Source of the DNA: Isoetes taiwanensis
Taxonomy: Eukaryota > Streptophyta > Lycopodiopsida > Isoetales > Isoetaceae
Direction: 5' to 3'
Assembly: GCA_021234155.1 (NCBI GenBank)
Contig: JAJEKV010000036.1
Coordinates: 11,295,426-11,359,425 of the forward strand
DNA length: 64,000 bases
The position numbers and the translations under genes were made by a program. Below the pieces are notes generated by a model. That model did no database searches. It worked only from the letters and a program-made list of their open reading frames with translations, and was not told where the DNA came from. Of the stretch, positions 34,107 through 43,581 are shown one piece after another; position 1 is the first letter of the stretch; each line of letters opens with the position of its first letter.

Positions 34107-34349
34107 ATGGATTTTTCGCCTTCATCAGTTCACCACATCGAGGCGATCAAGTGCTCAATGAGCCACTCTGATCTTGTTGGTTGCCTAGACAGGCATCTTC
34201 TTCTTGATCCCTACCTGCGAAGAAAAGCTTTGGGCGCTGAGATTCGTTGCCCTGCGTCAATTCGTGTAATGATCCATCTGATTTGGCTTCCTGAGCGAAT
34301 GAGCTATGAGATATCAGGGATCACTACTACAGATCCTGAAGATGAATGA
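34107..34349 (+). CDS. Small acidic-tailed protein, copy 2 (unknown function)
   Basis: An intact 80-codon frame paralogous to the gene at 33443. It reads HIEAIKCSMSHSDLVGCLDR, LLLDPYLRRKALGAEIRC, RVMIHLIWLPERMSYEISGI and ends DPEDE. It has no signal peptide, no membrane segment and no CX2C pair. The central RV-hydrophobic-WLP strand and the YEI-strand suggest a small alpha/beta fold, which is inference only. It is transcribed toward the 3' end of the leftward DUF7869-like gene (convergent, 0.14 kb apart). Confidence 0.7.
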   Translation: MDFSPSSVHHIEAIKCSMSHSDLVGCLDRHLLLDPYLRRKALGAEIRCPASIRVMIHLIWLPERMSYEISGITTTDPEDE

Positions 34350-34487
34350 ATCACCTGTTTAGCATTGTATAGTGTAAGAGCTCTTGTGTTGAGATGAAAA
34401 ACGCAGAGCGTAATGAATAATAACTAGTCTATTGTAACTTGCATGTTATGAATGATATAGTAATTATGTAAAAGAGCATTGCATACC

Positions 34488-37400
34488 TCAAGAGTTCTCA
34501 TCATCGTCCTTAGCTTCTTTAGCCACTAATTCTTGCAACTGAGCCCCCACACTACTAGGGATCACCACTGACAATGGCCTGGTCTCTACGGCCCAACCAT
34601 AGTCTATTGTTTTCAAATGTTGGTAGCGTGGCGGGTCATTAGGATTGGGTCTCCAATTCTTGCTCCAAAGAATCCCTATCTTGCATTGCATATGAGGTTC
34701 CCTTTCGCAACAGCTCAAACCGGAGACAAACACCTCTTCGTAATGTGGGAGATTAGGGTCCTCTATTGGGTCCTATTCGCAAAAGCCATCCACGTCCTGG
34801 CGGTTATCATGTGGTCTGATTAGCAAGAGCATTCCTTTCTTGACATCTTGGTAGGGGTCGAATATTTCAACTGGGTTCTTGGGTCTACCCGAGAAAGGCC
34901 CAACGTAATGAGATGCTTCAATGTGCTCATCCACAAACACTCTTTCGGGTTCTTCCAATGCACTTTGCCTGGTGCTGGGCCAGAAATCCTGAATGACAGC
35001 TCTACCGGGCTGCACGTCCCCAAGCACTCGCAGCAAGGTGGACCAGTAGTCAATAACTTCATTCATATATGTGTTGGACCATGACTTATCGCCAGTTCTA
35101 GAAATAGCTGCCTAGTGCATCATGTACTTGGCAATAGAAGCTCTCAATGCACCTATATCTTTCAAGCTCCCATATAGCTGCACGACCTTAGGTGACCCTC
35201 TCGGAATCATAGGTAAACCTTGGGCACCCTCCTTCCACATTCTGATTCCCTTTTCAGGGAGCCACTCCCTATGCCTTGGCCTCATCTTGTAGAACATTAG
35301 TGGCCATCCATCCTTCATGCAACACTTGAAGAGTAAAGGTTCCAAGTGACCACATAAACGTTCCTTCTTATCAGGGATAAAACCTTTCACGAATTCCTTC
35401 CAATTAGGAACCTCTGTCACAAGGTAAGGTGAAGGAGCCTTTGAACTACACTGCCTGAAGAGTTGCATAAGCTCCAGAATAGTCAATGCTCTGATCTTCT
35501 CATTAGAGTAGAGTAGTTTCCAAATAGGGCATCTATGTCATCGTGGGTGTGTCCAACCATCATGAATCCCAGCTGCACTTGATCAAAGACACCTAACCAA
35601 ACCAAGTATGACAAGTAAGAGAAAAGATATCTATTCTTATTCTGACCTGAGCAATTATCTAGCTGCAAGTAAAGCCTCCTAGGCAACTTGTTCGCTACCA
35701 TGGGGCCTTTGATAGGAGGCATAAAATCATTTCCACTGCCATTCATCATTTTTGTCCTAAGGTTATCTGTGTTTAAAATTGCTGCACCCCAGCTGCTTTC
35801 AGGACGATCTGTATCTCTCAAATGGCCCCAATTATCCTCAGATTTATTTTCCAGTGTCTTCAAGGTATGATTCAAGGATCCCACATGAAAATTAGAATCA
35901 TCAGGCCAGAGGTCCAGTGAGAAGTGGCCCAAGGCACCTATACCATGGCCGTGCATGAGAGCACCTGTACCACTGACCTTCAGTCGTTCACCCCTCCATA
36001 CAGACTTTGCTAGCTTCTCTAGACGAGGGACCATGGTCTTATTCTGATCCATCTTATCATGTATAATGGTTAAAGCGTGCTCAGGAGATCTATGAGACAA
36101 AGCTCTCCAGGACCAGTAAAGGCTCCTGCATGAAATCTGGGCCGTCATATGCGATTTTCTCTCTATTGCAAGTACCCTTCTTTCATTTGGATCTCTGGTC
36201 TTAGCAAGTTTTTCCTTTATGACAATATAGGTGTTACACTTAGAAAATGCTATCCTCTTAGCTATTGCGACCTCTGAATGATTCTCTTTCCAAGCAGACA
36301 GAAAGGACGAAGGAGAAATATGCTTGCCTGTCATCTCTGTAACGGTAATATCTACTTCTTGGTGTATATCCTTCTTAGTCAAGACTGAAGGTAGCCTCTT
36401 AACATTTTGTCTGCTACCTTCGCTCGTAATTTTTGAGCGGTGTGGCATCGTCTCTGCGTTTTCATCTATGAACATAGATAGCACAGCATTGCCAGCCAAA
36501 GTATGAGACCTTGGCTTCTTAGACCCAGTATTTCCGTGCTTTCGGCAATTACGTGGGTCGTCATTGAAGAGCTTCTTCCACTTGTAAAAGTGGAAATGGG
36601 TATGCCATAGGCTTTATGCCATGCTTTCACGCACACCGTTTGTTATTCAATATCGGGTTCGCGGACTACACCATTTTCGTGAGCAAAGATCTAGCATGTT
36701 ATATGCAAAGGTTGTGCGCCCAGGGACTTCATGTTCGAAAGAAAGGTTCTCATGCAAGCTATCTCACTGGGATGTAAAATTTGCACAAAGATCGTTTCAT
36801 GCAACACAGTGATGCCCTGAAGTCTAGAATAGCCTCAGCACTAGTTTTTCTTTCACATTTGGTCTGTGCTAGACGTGTCCTGGGTCTCCGATTGACCATG
36901 CTGTAAGGTCTCTTTTTGGTGATGCCAATTTCGGGTCTAATGGAGTAAGGTTCATTCTCCACATCCTTCTCCTTGACTGCAACCACGAGAGTAGAAACTG
37001 GAATGTTATCAACGAGCACGAAGGCTATGGGCCATCTCACAAGGTCATGCAGTTGGGGCATTTCTGCACAGGCTTGGCAGCGCATAGAGATCTTTTCAGG
37101 CATTGGAAATATGCTCATCATAGTAGCAGCTATCGAGCCTTCCCTAACTTCACGTCACCCCGGCATGGTTTGGATCGGCAAAAAACGATAACACCATAGC
37201 CATAAGCCATGTGGCGAAGATTCATGCATGAGTGTGCATGCCTTCTCAACTAACTCATCTCTAGAAAGCCCTTGCACATGATTCGTCTCATTACTGGCTA
37301 ACCCCTCATTGCCTCTGTCCTGCCAGTTTATGCATTTTATCTGACCTGGTGGGGTGCAAGCTTCCTCCTCTCTAACAAGTTGAGCAAAGAATGTCCTTCT

Positions 37401-38040
37401 TGTACCACAACACAAAAGTCCCCACACTTCACCAATTTTTTTTTTTTCCATTTCCAAAATTGGAATTGGTAGCGACAACTGTCCATCCAAAACATTCACA
37501 ATTGAAACAACAACCATACCCTCCCGGACAATCGAATTGTGATGGCTCCGAAATTGTGGACTCTTCCCTCTCGCCACCTTTTTTTCCCCAGCCAGATATA
37601 GCGAATTACATCTGCCATCCTGCAAACAAGAGGTCGTGAATATCGCGGCCGCGATCCTCGTAAGCAAAAAGAAATGTGATCATAAAGTACTACAAAAAAT
37701 AGCAACTGAGAAATTAAAAAATGTTTAGGACTTTCGCCACCGCGATCTTATCGAGCATTGGCAAGAACGCGGTCGCGCTTTTTGCAAGCATTCACACTAG
37801 CTGTTTCGATAAGAACTCATGTGCAAATCACATGTCGAGGTTAGCAAGTGGTTTCAACTCATAGTTATCGATAGCTGGGAGTTCTTTGGTAAATAGCAAG
37901 TGTAGATGGTTGAAGGTATCGCGACCGCGATCTCGTCGAGCACAATAGTTAAACGATTGACTTACAGACTAAAGCATTACTCATACCTCAAAGAATATGG
38001 TGGCGTCAACGTCTACTTGTAGCCAAGGACCCGTCAGAAG
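34488..38040 (-). pseudogene. DUF7869-like (RNase H-fold, putative transposase/integrase) gene, decayed
   Basis: One leftward gene recognisable over several exons. A small exon 38040-37987 (LLTGPWLQVDVDATIFFE) ends at GTATGAG, and the next exon opens at 37619 after TTTGCAG (DGRCNSLYLAGEKK). Further on come KAYGIPISTF, KWKKLFNDDPRNCRKHGNTG and the long frame 36499-35483. That frame contains RRLYLQLDNCSGQNKNRYLF and GFMMVGHTHDDIDALFGNYS, the DNC-x-QNKN / GHTH-DDID signature I associate with DUF7869. The C-terminal part runs to 34488 with an acidic end. Lesions: TGA 37155, TAG 36691, TAA 36643, TAG 35112 and TAG 34773. There are also frameshifts near 36805 and 36585 and a 5-bp duplication (CTACT) near 35505. 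A possible first exon with an ATG at 38538 ends at a GTAAAA donor (38327), but its phase does not fit the next exon. A catalytic role in transposition is inferred from position and fold family, not shown. Confidence 0.68.
37620..37986. repeat. Intron of the DUF7869-like gene with NotI-type palindromes
   Basis: Contains ATCGCGGCCGCGAT (37642-37655), a degenerate copy around 37734-37746, CGCGGTCGCG (37768-37777) and ATCGCGACCGCGAT (37918-37931). They lie within an intron with good GT-AG ends, close to the 5' side of the gene. Confidence 0.85.
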
Positions 38041-39002
38041 CTGCAGTGTCATAAAAACAGTGTTTTGTATCATCCACATGGAGAAAGAAAGCATATACTT
38101 GAAACACGTTTACATTGTATAATAAACACACCAGAGTGCACAGGTTTGCTTAGAACATCTATTTTTACATAGCTGCACCAAAGTATCAGCAGGTATCTTA
38201 TCAATCCATACAATACATAGTGATGTTAGTGTAGAGACTCGGAGGTTGTAGTTATAATTGAAATTCAGTGCAACATAAACTTTGAGTTCACTTCAATGAG
38301 TGATATGCATCAGAATAGGCCTTTTACCTCGCAAAAACCACAATTTGATGCGATGGAAGAAATCCAAATGTGTAGTGGCGAGTGCAAGCGGATTATCAAG
38401 CCCTCGCTTAAGCAACCGATGGATCTTGGGATTCGCAGCAAATCCTTGCCCGAACTTGGCCCAAATTTTAGGCGCTACTCCAGCGTCTCGAATATCTTGC
38501 AAAACAATCAAATTTGAATTGGCTTTTCCCGCTTTCACTTGAAATGTTTGTTATCGAATTCAAATTTTACTGTCACTGTCCATCCGTAATCCAGTTTTTT
38601 TTTGGAGCATTTATGGCTGCATAATGTGTCAGGTACCTTTAATGAATTGACATTACGGGAGGAAGTTGAACGCGGACGTCCAAGTCGATGAAGACCTTTT
38701 GTACGGATTACGTGCTTTTTCGGACGGGTATATTCGCACGAACGCATTTACGGCCGGTAATAAATACGGCCGGGCGGCCGGTAATTAATACTTCCGCACG
38801 CACGTACGGCGCCATTATGGCTGGCACGATTTTTCACGCACCATTATGATGGGCGGGCAATTAAATTTCACGGCCGCGTTCTATAAATTCAAACTCATCA
38901 ATCTCAAAACATATTTCAACTTTTCGCCGCGATTTCTTGATTTCTAAGCGCCTTCGAAGTTCGGCGCCTTCGAACCTCCCCAAAAACGATTTGGAATTTC
39001 AG
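38041..39002. promoter_or_regulatory. Divergent promoter region of the insert, with TATA box at 38881-38889
   Basis: It lies between the leftward DUF7869-like gene and the rightward ParB/methyltransferase-like gene. On the plus strand CTATAAATT (38881-38889) is about 115 bp before the ATG at 39003, preceded by a degenerate palindrome (ttcacggccgcgttc, 38868-38882). Three TACGGCCGG-type words lie at 38749-38785. A candidate leftward first exon (38538-38328) is discussed under the DUF7869-like gene. Confidence 0.5.
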
Positions 39003-39054
39003 ATGCCGGGCCGGCCAAGCGATCCCATGGCACCTAAGGACTCCCTCAGAGAAG

Positions 39055-39463
39055 GTAATTTCTAGCATTTCAGCTCAGCAAGATCACGGCCGCGATCTTG
39101 CCTACTAGAACTTGTAATGTTTTCATAACTATAGCTGCTCAGCAAGATCGCGGCCGCGGTCTTGCTTGCTAGGTTTTGTAATGTTGTGATAGCTGTGGCT
39201 GCTCAACAAGATCGCGGCCGTGGTCTTGCTGAGCATAGGTTTTCTTTCTTGCGATGTTCAGAGTAGTAGTATAGTAGGTCACTAGGATCGCGGCCGCGAT
39301 GTTCGTGAGCAGTAATATGTTCGTTAGCTGCTACACAACATCGCGGCCGCGATAGTGTGGAGTGCTATTTTAGTTGCTTGGAAGTTTCGCGGTCGCGTTT
39401 CTCTGATGGTTTATACTTTTCGTTTACAACATTATGCGACCTATCAGGCACTCACCACAGGCT
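39055..39463. repeat. Intron 1 palindrome cluster (seven NotI-type sites)
   Basis: Cores at 39083-39096, 39147-39160, 39211-39224, 39287-39300, 39340-39353 and 39386-39399, with a looser copy nearby; consensus ATCGCGGCCGCGAT. The first three sit in a repeated unit of about 64 bp and are extended on both sides by matching CAAG/CTTG and then CTCAG/CTGAG-type arms, making palindromes of up to about 30 bp. The spacing is 53-76 bp. Mismatches (A for G, T for C) fit deamination at CpG. Confidence 0.9.
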
Positions 39464-41045
39464 TTTGTTTACAGCACTTGCTCTGTTTCGAGGACCGGAT
39501 GTCGAACCCATCCGTATTATAACCCCTTCCAATGAAAGAAAATGGTGTATTGAGATTGCACAAGCCATACCGCACATTAAAGGTGATCGCAGAAAGGACA
39601 CATGCACGTTCTGCGGTTGGAAAAAAAAACCCGAGGGCGTTGAACAAGTTGGCATAGTGGTGGCAATGTGGGAAGGCCACGAAGAACAATGTGCAAGATG
39701 CTATCATATGCGACATTGAGGACACACAAGCATTGCGGTTCACGGAGTACATTTTGAAATGGCGCAATTATGATCCGTCTTTGATGACAGCCAGCAAAAT
39801 AAACAAGCCAGCCACAGGGAAAAACGTCCCCACATCAGCTAAGGGTTATGGCTGGTTGTTGCCATCCTATGAATCTCTCTCTTTGTCAGGAATAAAGGGA
39901 AACAGAGACATATTGGTAGGGTTCTCGGCATGCAGAAATGGTTTGTCTACGAAAGAAGCCTCCGAGCTGTGCTTTGAAAGCGATTCGGGACGAAAAATGC
40001 CCTCCGTGATGGACACCAATTGGCTAAGAGTCGTGGCCAAGAAAAAGAGTGTGAAGCCTATTGCTACTTTGGGAGAGACGTCAGCACCAAAAAATGTTGT
40101 TGAAGAACCACAATCCACGATAAACCCCTCCGCTATTATTAACCCTACTCTTCCTCTTGCTTTGAAGGCCCCAGATAGCACTACATCTAGTGGATTTATT
40201 CCAAAAAAACTCCCTCCTTTCAAAATCAACCTTAGAAATCGGCAAATGGCGGCGATAGCCCACGACCAGCCAGTCAACCCCCGTTCTGGGTGCCTCCTCT
40301 AGACTAGCATTGACATGGCCCCACGCACCTGCCATTCCAGTCGAGTTGAAGTTCAATCCGGAAGAGGAACGCAAGATGGCAGAGCAAACCACTCAGAAGC
40401 TTGAACAGTTCAAAAGGTTTTACCCCTTAGGGGTTAATTGGTTTACAAAGATTTCTATTTTTGATTGTGAACCTGCACCAGCAAACTTGACACACAGAAT
40501 GCGATCAAATGACCATGTTCAAACTCTGGTTAAAAGCTTCAAGACATACCCAACAGAGGTCCTCACACTGGCGACGTCGTCTTGGTTTGACCCTATTACC
40601 AGGTAACTGATTCTTTATCTTTTGGACACTCGTTATGTAGATTTGACTTGATGGTTGTCTATCTTTCAGGAGGAGGGTGACATGGAGCAATCCAGAAGAT
40701 TTGAAGGGCAAGAAATTTTATATTATTTCTGGCAACCACAGTATTTGCGCGGCACAACTCCTTTGTTCGGTCGTCGGCCAGTTGGAGCAGCAACTAGAAT
40801 TTGCCAAAGTATATGCTAGAAGAAGATTGAGGGTGCTCAACGGAAATCTTACAGACAAGGAATATATAGAGTTGGGTATTCAATGCAACGAAGTAATTGC
40901 AAACACCGTCTACAGAGAGCCACTGATTGAAAAACTGCAACAACTTCGTCATCAGCACAAGGCTTATGGCTGTCCTCCATAAGGACCTATAGGGACAGCT
41001 ACAACATCAGCTTGGAAGGTATTTATTCATTTTCTACTCGCCAAC

Positions 41046-41059
41046 ATCGCGGCCGCGAT
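41046..41059. repeat. Single perfect NotI-type palindrome in the last intron
   Basis: ATCGCGGCCGCGAT in the intron (about 41020-41083) that precedes the methyltransferase-like exon. The intron is only about 65 bp, so the palindrome takes up a fifth of it. Confidence 0.9.
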
Positions 41060-43086
41060 CTTGATGACCTTTGCTTCTGCAGGATTTCCATGAAATTGCA
41101 ACGACCACCTTGAAAGTGCAGGAGCTTAAGGATGAAAAACAATTCATCTTTATGGATGAGAAGGTTTTCAAGAAGTTAATGGAAGTTGCCGGTCTGTGGG
41201 TGAGTCGTAAACTCAGTGACGACCATGGTGAGTTTCCGGACAAGCCATCCAAAGACTTCTTTAACAAGACCTGGCTCCGGTTGCTACGAGGTATGTCGAA
41301 TGCAGAGGTGTCACAGCTGCTCGATGAGATTATAGAAGGCAAGACGTATTTAAAGGTGCAGTCAGGGTATAGCGGGAGATTTGATTGCAAACAACGGGCA
41401 ACTGACATCAGAACCCTCACTTTTATGAGGCGCGAAATTTTATCTTATGCCACAAATTTGCTGCAAAAGGATTTCGATAGCTGGGAGGAATTGCTTCAGG
41501 CTTTTCCTGATTTGACTGAACAGAGATCAAATACCGATACAGAGTACGTGAAGGCTAACTATAACAAGGATCATACACTAGGTAACCTACCTGTAGCCTT
41601 TCTGGAGCCAATCAGGAATATTCTAAAGCCAGAAGAGGCTAGAAAAAGAAAGGAAAAGAAAAATATTGTCATAGCAGTGACAAAGGATGGCATCCCTACT
41701 TCCTCCCAAGTGTCAGAGAATGCGACATTGATATTTATTGACATCCGAGGGATGAACAAGGTATGGGATTGCAAGAAATACACAGATCTATTTACAAGGA
41801 TAGCTACCATGACGAATGCCAAAGTTTATCACTTGGTTATTATCATGCGCTCTGTGAATTTGCCCAATTGCTTGTACAGTCAGAAGCAAATTCAGGGCGG
41901 TGGCCACCTATCTTTAGGTTCTTATGAAGAAATGGGATGGGAGAGCAAACGAAGGGTGAAAGAACATCAGTACTATATTAGTCATATGTGCATTAACAGG
42001 AGTGATGTTCGTGTAGCACCTGTGCAACCAGAGCTGGAGCTTCGCCTATCTCCACACGGCAAGGCTCCTAAGTCAACACCATTGCCTCCAATGCCGCTAA
42101 CAGGTAATGAGGATGCCGATGAGAAGATAAAAAAGAAATTTCAGACTCTTTTTACAGGTAAACCAAGATTCAAATGGGCGGCAATGGAAGGAGATCTTGT
42201 ATTGAAATGCCAGCTGAAAACCTCGTATGCCTACCATATTGTTGAACAGCTGATGCCGACTGATGGTTGCGTTCTGGATTTCTTTTCGGCTGGGACAGCT
42301 TCTCGTGTTGCTCTTATGCAAGGCAAAAAGAGCGTGGCCTTCGAAAGTTCAGGTAAAGTGTGCCGTTTCCTGAGGGCGTTCTTGGAAACGCTTGAGAAAA
42401 TGGCCAATCAAAGTACGGGGGGGTTTGAAGAAGAGGAGAAAGCAGAGAATGTTGAGTCTGATCCAGCGCTGCCCAACATAAGTATCACCCAAAACACAGA
42501 TCTATCAAAGTTGGATTCCATTTTGGAAAACCTCGATGTTAAGTCCTACGAAGAGAGAATGCAAGAAACAAAGCGCTTGCTTGAAGAGACGGAAAAAGGT
42601 ATAGAAGCCCTGGAGCCCACTTTTCAAAAATTAAGTGCACTTAATGAGAAGCTTGATGGGTACATGCCTTTCTTGACAGGCGAACATAAGTTTGAATACG
42701 TGGGCGTAGAAGACATGGAAACGGACCACCAGCACATGGAAGCAGACCAACAGCACATGGAAACAGACCAAGATGAGGCTGTTGGGACACAAGAGCATCA
42801 GGTACACACCAAGAAGCAGAAGCTCTTTCATCCACAGCAGATTGCTACTGAATCGGAGAAGGAAGTTATAGGCGGGAACAATGCAGTGGAGAGTGAAAAA
42901 TGGGAGCTTAATTCACATGTGCAGCGCATCGCAAACGCCATGGGTGTTGAGATTCCAGAGGTCACAGGTTATTCAGAGATGGACACAACACAAGCTATGG
43001 AATTGGGTAGAGAGCATTTCATCCGCATGGCCAATGAAATGGGTGTGATACCTGATCAAGTATCTGAAACACAATCAGAAGAATGA

Positions 43087-43570
43087 ATATTGTATATTAC
43101 TTCCTTCAATGGAAATTTTGGTTTCAGGAATATGTATTACCATATCTTTTTGTCTTTAACCATATCTTTTACCATATGTTTAATGCTAAAAATAATCGCG
43201 ACCGCGATCCTCTGTAGCAAATATATGGCTTTAAATACTGAAATTTTTGTGATATGCTTGCTCCTCTATACCTTCTTTTCACGCAATGCTCTCATATGGT
43301 TTTAATAAAAGGCTCATTATTTTGTCTCCTTTCAGCTGTGAAACATCGCGTTCGCGATTCTTGCGATAAGTTTGAGCATTCCCTCCTACTACATTCTACT
43401 CGCGATGGACCTTTGCATGAGCTTTAAAAATTACATTTCCGAAGAACACTGAATCATTTGCAGAATTTGTGCAAAATAACGCCAACTTTTACTCAGTTGG
43501 TAGTAGTTTCTGCACTATATGGCTACCCACTAACCTATTTCATGCTAAACGAGAATTCCAAATTTCTCTA
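43087..43570. repeat. Right end of the insert with two more palindromes
   Basis: The 3' flank of the ParB/methyltransferase-like gene. ATCGCGACCGCGAT (43195-43208) and ATCGCGTTCGCGAT (43345-43358) lie here, with a half site at about 43402. The Copia sequence resumes at about 43582. No polyadenylation signal was singled out and no terminal inverted repeat partner of the left end was found. Confidence 0.75.
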
Positions 43571-43581
43571 ATTAATTAATT

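Larger units (their letters stand above)
39003..43086 (+). pseudogene. ParB-like / DNA methyltransferase-like fusion gene, three lesions
   Basis: Exon 1 is 39003-39054 (MPGRPSDPMAPKDSLRE, donor GTAATT). After a palindrome-rich intron, an exon from about 39464 carries a CTFC zinc-ligand pair (39602-39613) and a long conserved stretch. The exon ends at 40602 (ACCAG/GTAACTG), the next runs from about 40671 to about 41019, and the last is about 41084-43086. The 40.45-40.80 kb part looks like a ParB N-domain: RMRSNDHVQTLVKSF, then YIISGNHSICAAQ in place of the ParB G-ERR-AA box. The last exon has a beta-class N4/N6 methyltransferase layout, with IFIDIRG (41730) where DPPY is expected, then DFFSAGTASRVALMQG and FES (42273-42340) as motif I region. 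It ends with a coiled-coil (about 42500-42650), a repeated M-E-T-D-Q-H tract (42714-42775) and an acidic C-terminus. Lesions: frameshifts near 39676 and 40275 and TAA at 40980. The last exon, over 660 codons, is intact. ParB-methyltransferase fusions are known from phages and bacteria. Confidence 0.62.
33174..43581. mobile_element. Candidate new transposon: about 10.4-kb insert in the Copia integrase gene
   Basis: The Copia integrase reading stops at about 43582 on the right and resumes at about 33173 on the left with almost no Copia sequence lost. ATTAATT is present at both junctions (33174-33180, and 43571-43577 or 43575-43581), consistent with a 7-8 bp target duplication. The insert holds two tandem 80-residue genes, a leftward DUF7869-like gene and a rightward ParB/methyltransferase-like gene, plus repeated NotI-type palindromes. 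No terminal inverted repeat was found by eye. The word AAAATAACGC lies near both ends (33185-33194 and 43473-43482), but in direct orientation. It could instead be a composite of more than one insertion. I do not recognise the element as a named superfamily. Confidence 0.7.

Noticed and set aside
34773-37157. Several in-frame stops as a sign of a recoded genetic code or programmed readthrough
   Set aside because: All three stop codons are used, frameshifts occur too, and all fit C-to-T decay; the host gene nearby uses the standard code.
39083-39399. Regularly spaced repeats as a CRISPR-like array
   Set aside because: The repeats are palindromic, imperfect, unevenly spaced and lie in a spliceosomal intron; no cas genes.
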